Shown here piece after piece: positions 8,741 to 16,254 of a DNA stretch of 64,000 nt. The number at the start of each line of letters is the position of its first letter. The stretch's first letter is position 1. A model generated the notes under the pieces. It did not search any database. It had not been told where the DNA came from and was given only the letters and a program-made list of their open reading frames with translations. The DNA lies in assembly GCF_038002165.1 (NCBI RefSeq), contig NZ_JBBOBR010000001.1, forward strand, positions 1,178,001-1,242,000, read 5' to 3'. The stretch comes from Cytobacillus sp. FSL H8-0458 (lineage in GTDB: Bacteria > Bacillota > Bacilli > Bacillales > Cytobacillaceae). A program made the position numbers and the translations under genes.

Positions 8741-8895
8741 CGCTTATTCTGCTCCTTTTCTTTTTCATATTGCCGCTGCGGAGTCATTTTGGAAATGGCA
8801 TCATCCACAACTTCCTGGGCTTTCTTCGCTTCCCGATCCTGTTTTTGTGCTTCCTCCTGAATGCGGTTAACATCCTGCGGTGTATTTTCGCTCAT
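8737..8895 (-). CDS. Small charged protein, 52 aa, unknown
   Basis: A short reading frame from ATG 8895 to TAA 8737, preceded by a clear GGGAGG at proper spacing. The product starts MSENTPQDVNRIQEEAQ and is very rich in Lys, Glu, Gln and Arg (K-E-K-E-Q-N-K-R at the end). It has no hydrophobic segment and is predicted mostly helical. Similar short helical proteins are common and conserved in Bacillus without known function. Good ribosome site and terminator context make it a real gene; no family was recognised. Confidence 0.7.
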   Translation of the reverse strand: MSENTPQDVNRIQEEAQKQDREAKKAQEVVDDAISKMTPQRQYEKEKEQNKR

Positions 8896-9002
8896 ATTAT
8901 TTGCCTCCCTTTTTCCTATATGTTTTTAATGTTTCCTTTTTAAAAGGGAATAAACAATCTGGATAGAGATGACAACACGCAGGCTGATGACAGATTTTTA
9001 TT

Positions 9003-9794
9003 TTATGTATATACCTTCACCCATTTTAGCCCATTGAACTTGATTTCCTCCTCCGGCCAATTCTGCGGCAAATCTGCATCAGTTATAACAAAATCAATAG
9101 CTGAAAAAGGGCTGATATGGAAAAATGCCCTTTGATTCAGTTTTGAGGAATCGGCTGCCACATAAACCTGTTTAGATCTTTTTATCATGATGGAGGAGGC
9201 AGCAGCTTCATCCATATCATAATCGCATATTCCTTCGCGGTTCATTCCTCCACATGAGATAAAGGCCTTGTCAAAGTAGAAGTGTTCCAGCATCTGGTTA
9301 GTTAGTGAACCAGATGTTGAGCGCTGCAGGGGATTCACGGTCCCGCCAATCAGAATGACCTTGCCACTGAACTGTTTATTTTCCATTCTTGTATTTAATA
9401 CATCTGCGGCAGCCAAGGAATTGGTTACGATCGTAACGTTCTCAACATTTTCAATCGAGCCGGCAATATGAAGAGTTGTGGAGCCGACATCCAAAACGAT
9501 TGTTTCTCCATCGGAAATAAAGCTTGCGGCAGCTTCACCAATTTTCTTTTTGATGGGAAGGCCTATACCAATCCTTTTATTTAATTGCTGCTCCTTCTCT
9601 AAGCCAAAATAACATATCGCTCCTCCATGGATTCTTCGCAATTTGTTTCTCTTCTCGAGCCGTCTCAAGTCACTCCGGATTGTTTCAGGCGTTACACTTA
9701 ATTTCCTGGAGAGCTCCGCAACACTCACTTTATTTTTAATTTCTAATTCCCTGATAATTCTCCTGTGCCTTTCCGCAACAATCCCTTTTTTCAT
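9003..9794 (-). CDS. DeoR/GlpR-family transcriptional regulator
   Basis: A 263-aa repressor-type regulator. The N-terminal DeoR helix-turn-helix is clear (R-R-I-I-R-E-L through V-S-V-A-E-L-S-R-K-L-S-V-T-P-E-T-I-R-S-D-L). The C-terminal ISOCOT-type sugar-phosphate sensor has D-V-G-S-T-T-L, V-T-N-S-L, L-I-G-G-T-V, F-I-S-C-G-G and A-A-D-S-S-K. Family members sense phosphorylated sugars. No sugar gene adjoins it; the divergent neighbour is a Tat-exported phosphoesterase, so it may act elsewhere or regulate that gene. TTTTGT/ACAAAA-rich inverted elements lie in the divergent gap (9896-10009). Confidence 0.9.
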   Translation of the reverse strand: MKKGIVAERHRRIIRELEIKNKVSVAELSRKLSVTPETIRSDLRRLEKRNKLRRIHGGAICYFGLEKEQQLNKRIGIGLPIKKKIGEAAASFISDGETIVLDVGSTTLHIAGSIENVENVTIVTNSLAAADVLNTRMENKQFSGKVILIGGTVNPLQRSTSGSLTNQMLEHFYFDKAFISCGGMNREGICDYDMDEAAASSIMIKRSKQVYVAADSSKLNQRAFFHISPFSAIDFVITDADLPQNWPEEEIKFNGLKWVKVYT

Positions 9795-9895
9795 AAATAG
9801 CAGCCCCCGCTTTCATGTTATGGATTAGTATAGGGCTGAAGTTTTAAAAATTGAGGTCAAAAATATTAATTTATTTAAAAGTTTTAAAACAGAAA

Positions 9896-10009
9896 GGAAA
9901 ACAAAAGAATACAAAGAGAGGAAAGTCCCGAATTCCATTCTTTATTCCTATTAATCTCCAATGAATTATTCAAAATCCTATTTTTGTTTGTCTTTTTGCC
10001 TTTGTTTTC
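9896..10009. promoter_or_regulatory. Possible DeoR-type operator half sites in the divergent gap
   Basis: GGAAAACAAAAG (9896-9907) faces CTTTGTTTTC (10000-10009) as separated inverted copies, with further ACAAAG and TTTTTGTTTG runs between and beside them. DeoR-family operators are often T/A-rich repeats of this kind. The assignment is weak because the region is generally AT-rich. Confidence 0.3.
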
Positions 10010-10031
10010 TTTACTAAACAATCTATTGATA

Positions 10032-10070
10032 TTAATACTTCTTTAATAGATTTATTCTAGGATTTTAACC
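10032..10070 (+). promoter_or_regulatory. PhoP-box-like hexamer array before the phosphoesterase gene
   Basis: TTAATA (10032), TTAATA (10043), a mismatched ATTCTA (10054) and TTAACC (10065) lie at exactly 11-bp steps. B. subtilis PhoP binds direct repeats of TT(A/C/T)A(C/T)A with about 5-bp gaps. Three of the four units fit well, and the downstream gene encodes a secreted phosphoesterase. Confidence 0.5.
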
Positions 10071-10110
10071 GTAGGGGAAAATTATTTATCAATTCATGGA
10101 GGTAAGGCTG

Positions 10111-11313
10111 ATGAAGAAAGAAAATGAAAGCAAAGGGATGGATAGAAGGACATTTATTAAAGCGGGCGGAGCAGGGACACTGGCTTTAACCATGGCAGCC
10201 GCAGGTTTACCAGGAGACTTATTCGAAAGCAGGGTCCAGGCGGAAGAGATAAGTGAAAAGCTGGAAGGACCGAGACTTTCCTTCAACTCAAATGGGAAAT
10301 TTAAAATTGTACAATTTAATGATACGCAGGATGACGAACGGATCGACAGACGGACCATACAGCTGATGGAAAAGGTGCTGGATTCCGAGAAGCCTGATTT
10401 TGTCGTTTTAAATGGTGACAATATAACAGGCGGCTGTGATACAGAATTAGAAATGATGCAAGCGATGAATAATGTTGTCCAGCCAATGGAGCAAAGGAAG
10501 ATCCGCTGGGCGGCTACGTTTGGAAATCACGATGAGGACTCAACTCCAAAGAGCGGCATGGATGAGAGCGGCATGCTCAAGTTCTATATGAAATACAAGT
10601 ATAATATGAACACTCCTGGACAAAAAGATCTTACGGGAACAGGTAATATGAATCTATTAATCAAAAAATCCAGAGGGAATAAGGCAGCATTTAATCTTTG
10701 GCTTTTAGACAGCGGCAGATATGCCCCTCAAACGATCGCCGGGCAGGATTTCAAGGGCTATCCAACATGGGATTGGCTGCGATTTAATCAGGTCAATTGG
10801 TATTACGAAAGATCCAAAGCAATAGAAAAGCGGTATGGCTATAAAGTGCCTTCTCTTGTATTCATTCATATTCCTCTATGGGAGCACCGTTTTATGTGGT
10901 GGGGAAGTGTGGATGGACGTACACAGGCAGGGCATGATTTGGCTGTGGCCAGGCATCAAATCAATGGAGAGCGGAATGAAGATGAGTGTCCCGGCCCGAT
11001 CAACAGCGGTCTTTTCACAGCTATGCTGGAAAGAGGGGATGTAAAGGGAGTATTCTGCGGCCATGACCATATAAATACATATTGCGGAAACTACTATGGA
11101 ATTCTTCTCGGATATGCCGGAAATACCGGCTTTGGCACTTACGGTCTTTCAGGCCCCGACAGAAACAGACTTCGGGGTGCGAGAGTGTTTAATTTAGATG
11201 AGAATCATGAAGGTGTTTTGGCCGATACACATATGGTTTTTGCCAAAGACTACGGAATTGATTTAACAGCCAACGACCAGAGCATGGATCCGCTGCCGCT
11301 GGAGGAAAAATAG
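10111..11313 (+). CDS. Tat-exported metallophosphoesterase
   Basis: A 400-aa calcineurin-like phosphoesterase with a twin-arginine signal: R12-R13 in M-D-R-R-T-F-I-K, an Ala/Gly/Leu-rich stretch, then V-Q-A-E-E near residue 45. Metal-binding motifs follow in order: F-N-D-T-Q-D-D, V-L-N-G-D-N, F-G-N-H-D-E-D, the H-I-P-L-W-E-H segment and C-G-H-D-H. It resembles the Dcr2/purple-acid-phosphatase-like branch. ATG 10111 has GGAGGT upstream; the frame opens earlier at 10096. It is followed 54 bp later by a second Tat-dependent phosphoesterase and then tatA. A PhoP-box-like array upstream suggests phosphate-starvation control, consistent with phosphate scavenging outside the cell. Confidence 0.88.
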   Translation: MKKENESKGMDRRTFIKAGGAGTLALTMAAAGLPGDLFESRVQAEEISEKLEGPRLSFNSNGKFKIVQFNDTQDDERIDRRTIQLMEKVLDSEKPDFVVLNGDNITGGCDTELEMMQAMNNVVQPMEQRKIRWAATFGNHDEDSTPKSGMDESGMLKFYMKYKYNMNTPGQKDLTGTGNMNLLIKKSRGNKAAFNLWLLDSGRYAPQTIAGQDFKGYPTWDWLRFNQVNWYYERSKAIEKRYGYKVPSLVFIHIPLWEHRFMWWGSVDGRTQAGHDLAVARHQINGERNEDECPGPINSGLFTAMLERGDVKGVFCGHDHINTYCGNYYGILLGYAGNTGFGTYGLSGPDRNRLRGARVFNLDENHEGVLADTHMVFAKDYGIDLTANDQSMDPLPLEEK

Positions 11314-11367
11314 GCTAAACAGATTTTTATAGAAATCTCGAAAAATTGATGAAGGAGCTTATAAAAC

Positions 11368-12771
11368 ATGAAAGAAATCCGGAATGCTGACAAAGATGGT
11401 AATATTTTTTCAAGAGAAATGGACCGCCGTGCTTTTTTGCAGAAAACGACCTTGGCTGCCAGTGCAACAATCGGATTATCTCTTGCTAACTCTCTTAATG
11501 TAATTACAGCAAGTGCAGCCTCTTCTGCTTCGATAATGAATTCTGCCGGCAAGCCGGACTTGGTATTCCCGGTTATCAGTGACGTTCATATCCATAACAG
11601 CAGCAATAAAACTCTTGAAAAGTTTATAACTACCTTGGAACAATTAAATAAGGCTGTACCGAAGCAGGATGCTTTTGTGGTTGTGGGAGATTTAACTGAT
11701 TATGGATATGAGTCGGAATTCGATAAGTTTATGTCAGCTTATCATGCCCGCAAACAGCCAGGTGCCGTTCCGATGTTTGCCATAGGGAACCATGACTATT
11801 GGAATGGCTTATCAGTATCTGACGCACAAAAGCGATTCCTATCAAAAACAGGCATGGAATCTATCCGCTTTCACAAAGTAATTAAAGGCTATCATTTTAT
11901 CATTCTCGGAACAGAAGATGGATTAACAGAGGGCACCTTTTCCGCTGAACAGATTAATTGGCTGGGTCACCAGCTGAAGATTGCGCATGAAGATGATTGG
12001 AAGAAGCCGATTTTTGTCTTTCATCATCAGCCGATTAAAGGGACGGTCTATGGAAGCGAATGGGGTTTTACTAAGAATAGAGACCTTTTTTACAACACCT
12101 TAAAGGAATATCCGCAAGTTATCTCATTTTCCGGTCATACCCACTATCCTCTTGATGACCCGAGAATCATTCACCAGAAGGATTTTACTTCAATCGGGAC
12201 TTCAACCGGCGCCTATTTGTGGCTGGATGCCGGCAGAATTCAAGGGGAAGTGCCTGAGGGTGCAGATGTTCTGAATCAGGCATTAGTTGTAGAGGTGCAT
12301 AATAATAAGGTGCTGATTAAGCGCCGTGATATTCATCATAATGACTGGACTGGAAATCCGTTTGAAATCAGCTATCCGGCAAATAAGAAGAAATTTGTTT
12401 ACACAGAAGACAGAGATAAGAAAGCGCCATTTTTTACAAAAGATGCGATGCTATCCATTAATCATGAAATGACATCAGCCACTGCCATGGCCATTATGTT
12501 TACGCAAGCCAAGGATGATCTGCTGGTTCATGACTACAGGGTAGTGGTAAGGCATGCAAATACAGAGGCAGTTGTGAAGGAATTTCTTGCTTTCTCGGAA
12601 TTCTATAAAGATCCTGTGCCAAATCCGTTAACGTTAACCATTGAAGGATTACAGGCCAATACAGCCTATCAAATTGAGGTGCATGCAATGGATGCTTATG
12701 GGAATGTATGTAAGAGACCTTTAAGAGCTTTAGGGAAGACGAAAACATTGGCTGCCGCAGAAACCGTTTAA
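11368..12771 (+). CDS. Tat-exported metallophosphoesterase with C-terminal Fn3-like domain
   Basis: A 467-aa secreted phosphoesterase. The Tat motif is R20-R21 in M-D-R-R-A-F-L-Q-K, with a hydrophobic core ending at A-S-A-A-S near residue 50. Catalytic motifs are S-D-V-H-I-H, V-G-D-L-T-D-Y-G, I-G-N-H-D-Y-W, F-H-H-Q-P and S-G-H-T-H-Y-P. The last about 100 residues (V-R-H-A-N-T-E to the end) look like a fibronectin-III or purple-acid-phosphatase N-terminal-like beta domain. It is in one operon with the previous phosphoesterase and the downstream tatA, so enzyme and export machinery are made together. The substrate is unknown. Confidence 0.88.
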   Translation: MKEIRNADKDGNIFSREMDRRAFLQKTTLAASATIGLSLANSLNVITASAASSASIMNSAGKPDLVFPVISDVHIHNSSNKTLEKFITTLEQLNKAVPKQDAFVVVGDLTDYGYESEFDKFMSAYHARKQPGAVPMFAIGNHDYWNGLSVSDAQKRFLSKTGMESIRFHKVIKGYHFIILGTEDGLTEGTFSAEQINWLGHQLKIAHEDDWKKPIFVFHHQPIKGTVYGSEWGFTKNRDLFYNTLKEYPQVISFSGHTHYPLDDPRIIHQKDFTSIGTSTGAYLWLDAGRIQGEVPEGADVLNQALVVEVHNNKVLIKRRDIHHNDWTGNPFEISYPANKKKFVYTEDRDKKAPFFTKDAMLSINHEMTSATAMAIMFTQAKDDLLVHDYRVVVRHANTEAVVKEFLAFSEFYKDPVPNPLTLTIEGLQANTAYQIEVHAMDAYGNVCKRPLRALGKTKTLAAAETV

Positions 12772-12811
12772 TCTAGAAGGTTAGTAACAATACTCAGCAG
12801 GAGGGATGAAG

Positions 12812-12991
12812 ATGCTCCAAAATATAGGTATACCTGGACTAATACTAGTATTAGTTATCGCACTTATCATTTTCGGTCCATCGAAGCTGCCGGAAATTGG
12901 CCGGGCATTCGGCTCGACTTTGAGGGAATTCAAAAGCTCAACAAAAGAATTGCTTTCAGAGAACCAGGAAGACAGCAGCAAAACGAAATAA
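12812..12991 (+). CDS. tatA: Twin-arginine translocase subunit TatA
   Basis: A 59-aa TatA/TatE protein with a short N-terminal tail, one transmembrane helix ([14 protein letters not shown]), the hinge [14 protein letters not shown] and an amphipathic helix ending in a charged tail. It closely resembles B. subtilis TatAd, which is encoded beside the Tat substrate PhoD. ATG 12806 is directly attached to the ribosome site (AGGAGGG ends at 12805), so ATG 12812 is the likelier start. No tatC follows, so it must work with a TatC encoded elsewhere. The gene ends at a strong terminator. Confidence 0.95.
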   Translation: MLQNIGIPGLILVLVIALIIFGPSKLPEIGRAFGSTLREFKSSTKELLSENQEDSSKTK

Positions 12992-13002
12992 CAAAGAAGA
13001 AA

Positions 13003-13036
13003 GGGGCCAACTTTTTTGAAGTTGGCCCTATTTTGT
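13003..13036 (+). terminator. Terminator after tatA
   Basis: GGGCCAACTT and AAGTTGGCCC form a 10-bp stem with a TTTTG loop, followed by TATTTTG. Confidence 0.85.
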
Positions 13037-13125
13037 GCAGGCTTTTTTGAAAAATAGCTGTTTTTTTAAAAGTTATCCGTTAAATAAGACATTTGCTGCT
13101 TCATCTAGTCTAGTAGAAATGGGGA

Positions 13126-13200
13126 TATCGGCCAATTTCGGAAGTTTATCGGTCAGAATTTAAATATATCGTTCACTTTTCTAATATATCGGTCAGTTGC
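13126..13200. repeat. Short tandem array, 20-bp period, TATCGGTCA core
   Basis: TATCGGCCA (13126), TATCGGTCA (13147), TATCGTTCA (13167) and TATCGGTCA (13187) are spaced 21, 20 and 20 bp, with T/A-rich linkers. The same family recurs at 31187-31313 with an exact 20-bp step. It lies in the gap between the tatA terminator and the phosphonate PHP gene. Confidence 0.7.
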
Positions 13201-13230
13201 TTTCATGATGCACTTTTACGAAAAAATGAA

Positions 13231-13268
13231 ATTACAAACTCTTAACAGAAATTTACATCCTATTAACC
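13231..13268 (+). promoter_or_regulatory. PhoP box upstream of the PHP phosphodiesterase gene
   Basis: ATTACA (13231), TTAACA (13242), TTTACA (13252) and TTAACC (13263) are direct hexamer repeats at steps of 11, 10 and 11 bp, fitting the PhoP consensus TT(A/C/T)A(C/T)A with about 5-bp gaps. This is typical of phosphate-starvation-activated promoters. Confidence 0.65.
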
Positions 13269-13275
13269 TATCTGG

Positions 13276-13287
13276 CTTGGCACCAAG
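13276..13287 (+). promoter_or_regulatory. CTTGGCACCAAG element, possible PhnF operator
   Basis: CTTGG-CA-CCAAG is a 5-bp inverted repeat just downstream of the PhoP box and just before a -10-like TATTCT (13290). The same element (CTTGGCAACAAG) stands in the same place before phnG at 15760. A repressor site for the locally encoded GntR protein PhnF is a reasonable inference. Confidence 0.45.
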
Positions 13288-13326
13288 TTATTCTAGTAAA
13301 AAAGGCTATGAATAGGAGGAATGGAA

Positions 13327-14193
13327 ATGAAAGCAGAGCTGCATTGCCATACGAATGTTTCTGATTGCCCGCTATCAATTGATGAGGTATTGAATCTGGC
13401 CATTGCCAATGAAGTTACACATTTGGCCATTACGAACCATGACACGACAATAGGGCTGCAGGAAGCTATTGAGCAAGGAAAGAGGTATGGAGTAGAGGTG
13501 ATCCCTGGTATTGAAATTTCTGCTTTTGATTTTGACAGGGGTCGCCGGGTTCACATACTGGGCTATTTTATCGAACCCGGGCATAAGGCAATCGAATTGC
13601 TGTGCCAGCCGATCATTGAGCGGAGGCATAAGCTTTCGTTTGAAATGGTACAAAGGCTGATTTCAGCAGGCTACAGCATTACATGGGACCGCTGTCTGGA
13701 GCTTTCTGAAGGTGGAACCGGAGTTTATAAGCAGCATATCATGGCAGCCCTAATAGAGTCTGGATATGCTGATTGCATTTACGGTTCACTTTATAAAAAA
13801 TTATTTAGCCGCGGTCAAAAAGGAGAATCGCCAGGCATCGCCTTTATCCCGATGGAATATGTGGATGCGAGACTTGCTGTTGAGGCAATTCTTGAAGCTG
13901 GCGGTGTGCCTGTGCTTGCCCACCCTGGCCAATACGGAAATTTTGAAAAGGTGCCAGAGCTGGCTGAAGCCGGCCTGCAAGGGATAGAAGTCTGGCACCC
14001 CCTTCATAGCGTACAGCATGAAGAAGCAGCAAGGAAACTGGCCATACAATATGGCTTAACCATGACTGGAGGTTCCGACTTTCACGGTGCTTACGGTGAG
14101 AAGCCGGTTGTACTGGGCAGCATGTCTCCAGGGGTGGAGAGGGTGCATGAATTAGCTGCGAGACGGCACAGACTGAAAAGCCAGAGATTATAG
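13327..14193 (+). CDS. PHP-domain phosphodiesterase, likely phosphoribosyl cyclic phosphate hydrolase
   Basis: A 288-aa PHP-superfamily metallohydrolase with H-C-H-T-N-V-S-D at the N-terminus, T-N-H-D-T-T, P-G-I-E-I-S, H-I-L-G-Y-F, A-H-P-G-Q-Y and G-S-D-F-H-G. The PHP enzyme known as PhnPP, found in phn operons, hydrolyses 5-phosphoribosyl 1,2-cyclic phosphate to ribose 5-phosphate and phosphate. No PhnP (metallo-beta-lactamase type) gene is present here, so this protein most likely performs that last step of the C-P lyase pathway. ATG 13327 is preferred to ATG 13321, which is only one base from AGGAGG. It is led by a PhoP box. Confidence 0.8.
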   Translation: MKAELHCHTNVSDCPLSIDEVLNLAIANEVTHLAITNHDTTIGLQEAIEQGKRYGVEVIPGIEISAFDFDRGRRVHILGYFIEPGHKAIELLCQPIIERRHKLSFEMVQRLISAGYSITWDRCLELSEGGTGVYKQHIMAALIESGYADCIYGSLYKKLFSRGQKGESPGIAFIPMEYVDARLAVEAILEAGGVPVLAHPGQYGNFEKVPELAEAGLQGIEVWHPLHSVQHEEAARKLAIQYGLTMTGGSDFHGAYGEKPVVLGSMSPGVERVHELAARRHRLKSQRL

Positions 14194-14225
14194 GCAGCAC
14201 ATTTAAAAGGGAGTGTGATTTTCAC

Positions 14226-14861
14226 ATGTCAATGATTTATAAACCAAAAAAGGATGAAAAGCTCTCCGTTTCACCGACGGTACATCATTCCAGCTTTATC
14301 ATTGACAGTTATGCGGGGGAATGGACGTCAATCGGAGAAAGAAATAAAATTATCGAATCGAAATTTGGCGACTACACTTATACGATGGATGATGTAACAG
14401 TCAACTATACAGAAATCGGCAAGTTCTGTTCCATTGCTTCTCATGCATGCATTAATCCTGTTCAGCATCCGATGGACCGGGTGACTCAGCACCATATGAC
14501 CTATCGGAAAGCCGACTATGGCTTCGGCGATCAGGATGATCATGAATTTTTTGAGTGGCGCCGTACAAACCGGGTTAAAATAGGCCATGATGTATGGATT
14601 GGGCACGGCGCCATCATCATGAAGGGTGTTGAAATCGGCACGGGAGCAGTCATCGGTTCAGGTGCAGTCGTTACAAAGGATGTTGAACCCTATACGATTG
14701 CAGCAGGCGTGCCCGCTAAGCCGCTGAAAAGAAGATTCACTGAAGAAACAGCTGCAAAGCTGTTTAAAATTGCATGGTGGGATTGGCCAAGGGAGAAGCT
14801 TGAAGCTCATTTTGAAGAATTAAATAATACGGAAGCTTTCATCAGGAAATTCGGGAGCTAA
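14226..14861 (+). CDS. Phosphonate-locus hexapeptide-repeat acyltransferase
   Basis: A 211-aa left-handed beta-helix acetyltransferase of the phosphonate-metabolism subgroup (TIGR03308-like). The trimeric xenobiotic-acetyltransferase pattern shows in the hexad repeats (I-G-K-F-C-S-I-A, I-G-H-D-V-W-I-G-H-G-A-I-I-M-K-G-V, I-G-T-G-A-V-I-G-S-G-A-V-V-T-K-D-V) and the V-P-A-K-P-L-K-R-R-F ending. The conserved catalytic-type His is in the H-P-M-D-R-V / H-H segment. It follows the PHP gene by 32 bp in the same transcription unit. The acceptor is unknown; acetylation of aminoalkylphosphonates, as by PhnO, is possible. A terminator follows. Confidence 0.85.
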   Translation: MSMIYKPKKDEKLSVSPTVHHSSFIIDSYAGEWTSIGERNKIIESKFGDYTYTMDDVTVNYTEIGKFCSIASHACINPVQHPMDRVTQHHMTYRKADYGFGDQDDHEFFEWRRTNRVKIGHDVWIGHGAIIMKGVEIGTGAVIGSGAVVTKDVEPYTIAAGVPAKPLKRRFTEETAAKLFKIAWWDWPREKLEAHFEELNNTEAFIRKFGS

Positions 14862-14876
14862 ACCATAGCCTTACAA

Positions 14877-14913
14877 GACCCAATCACAATAAGATTGGGT
14901 CATTTTCATTTTT
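14877..14913 (+). terminator. Terminator between the acyltransferase gene and phnF
   Basis: GACCCAATC (14877-14885) pairs with GATTGGGTC (14893-14901), followed by ATTTTCATTTTTT. Confidence 0.85.
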
Positions 14914-14988
14914 TATAAAAATATTACAATTACGTAACTCTCCATATAAACTCTTTTTTTAGACTGGATATCGAAAGGGGCTGACTGT

Positions 14989-15690
14989 ATGAGTGAAAAA
15001 ATGATGCTGGTAGACGAGCTGATTACCCAAATAAAGGAAGGGAAGTACAAACCAAATGAAAAACTCCCTTCGGAGAATGAGCTGGCAGATCAATATAGGA
15101 TTCCAAGGATGGTTGTAAGGAAAGCGTATGAACAATTACAGGATCTGGGGTTCATTTTTTCAAAGCAGGGAAGGGGCAGTTATGTCCAAAATAGGAAGCA
15201 GCAGATTCCGCTGATTTTAACAGGAGATATCAGCTTTAGCGAAAAGATGCATGAGCTTGGGTATGACTTCAGGTCAGAGAATATTTACTGTGAAAAAATC
15301 AATTTTGATTCTGAAGTTTTCCATGCGCTAAAAGTCAATCCGCAGGATGAAGTCTATAAAATTTCCCGGCTAAGAATCGTGGACGGCTGCCCAATTGCTT
15401 TGCATACATCTTATGCAGCCAAATCTGTCTTTCCGCAAATTGATAGGGATGGACCCGGGATCACCTCTATTTTCCATTATTACAAAACACAAGGCTATAA
15501 AGAATTCGCATCGGGCCAAAGTCAGCTGAGTGTGGTTTTCCCGAATGAATCTGAACGGAAAATCCTGCAATGCTCGAGTTTGATTCCGCTTTTGCTGCTG
15601 GAGTCCCTTTGCATGGACAAAGAGACGGGAACAGTGCTGGAATTCTCGAGAATTAAGTATAGAAGCGATTGCTTTACCTATTTAATTTAA
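14989..15690 (+). CDS. phnF: GntR-family regulator PhnF
   Basis: A 233-aa HutC/UTRA-type GntR regulator. The N-terminal winged helix has Y-K-P-N-E-K-L-P-S-E-N-E-L-A and V-R-K-A-Y-E-Q-L, with the wing G-R-G-S-Y-V. The UTRA ligand domain follows from about residue 80. It sits directly upstream of the C-P lyase genes, between two transcription units that carry similar CTTGGCA elements in their promoters, so it most likely represses them. The ligand may be a phosphonate or a pathway intermediate. It is preceded by a terminator and 76 bp of AT-rich DNA, so it has its own promoter. Confidence 0.88.
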   Translation: MSEKMMLVDELITQIKEGKYKPNEKLPSENELADQYRIPRMVVRKAYEQLQDLGFIFSKQGRGSYVQNRKQQIPLILTGDISFSEKMHELGYDFRSENIYCEKINFDSEVFHALKVNPQDEVYKISRLRIVDGCPIALHTSYAAKSVFPQIDRDGPGITSIFHYYKTQGYKEFASGQSQLSVVFPNESERKILQCSSLIPLLLLESLCMDKETGTVLEFSRIKYRSDCFTYLI

Positions 15691-15714
15691 ATATGGCTTG
15701 GAGCAAAAATCAGG

Positions 15715-15751
15715 TTAATAAAACTCTTACATAATTTACACTTCTTTAACA
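15715..15751 (+). promoter_or_regulatory. PhoP box upstream of phnG
   Basis: TTAATA (15715), CTTACA (15726), TTTACA (15735) and TTAACA (15746) are steps of 11, 9 and 11 bp, the same two-pair arrangement as at 13231-13268. It precedes the phnGHIJKML transcription unit. Confidence 0.6.
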
Positions 15752-15759
15752 TCCGCCAG

Positions 15760-15771
15760 CTTGGCAACAAG
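15760..15771 (+). promoter_or_regulatory. CTTGGCAACAAG element, possible PhnF operator
   Basis: The inverted repeat CTTG-GCAA-CAAG lies 14 bp after the last PhoP hexamer start and just before a -10-like TAGATT (15774). It matches the element at 13276. Confidence 0.45.
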
Positions 15772-15813
15772 ATAGATTTAAGATGCAGAACAAAAACAGA
15801 TGGAGGCCAAAAG

Positions 15814-16236
15814 GTGAAAAGAAAACAGCGAACAGAAATTTTGATTGAAGGTTCACATGAATTGGCAAAATCTTTAGCGAAAGAAATTGAGCAAAAATAT
15901 TCAGTATCTGTCATACAGGAGCCTGAAAATGGACTTGTGATGATAAAGGTGCGGGAGACTTCCAGGAAAAGCCTGTTTTATTTAGGAGAAATGCTTGTCA
16001 CAGAATGCAAGGCTAAGGTGGAAGGAAAGATCGGCATGGGGATTGTGAAAGGAGATCATCCGGATTTGGCTTATCATCTTGCCGTGATTGACGCGGCATT
16101 TCTCGGGGATCTTCCCGAAACCAAACCATGGGCCGGGATACTCGAAATTGAAAAGTACTATATAGATCAAAAAAGAAAAGCAAAGAATGAAGCGATTTTA
16201 AAAACAAAAGTAAGCTTTGAAACGATGGATGTTTAA
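15814..16236 (+). CDS. phnG: C-P lyase complex subunit PhnG
   Basis: A 140-aa PhnG protein, starting at GTG 15814 behind a GGAGG. Recognisable stretches are V-R-E-T-S-R-K-S-L-F-Y-L-G-E-M-L-V-T-E-C, the central G-I-V-K-G-D-H-P-D-L-A-Y-H-L-A-V-I-D-A-A and E-I-E-K-Y-Y near the end. PhnG is part of the PhnGHIJ core that transfers the phosphonate to ribose of ATP with PhnI and PhnL. It is the first gene of a tightly packed phnGHIJKML operon under a PhoP box. Confidence 0.95.
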   Translation: MKRKQRTEILIEGSHELAKSLAKEIEQKYSVSVIQEPENGLVMIKVRETSRKSLFYLGEMLVTECKAKVEGKIGMGIVKGDHPDLAYHLAVIDAAFLGDLPETKPWAGILEIEKYYIDQKRKAKNEAILKTKVSFETMDV

Positions 16237-16254
16237 TAGAAGGAGGAACAGGCT

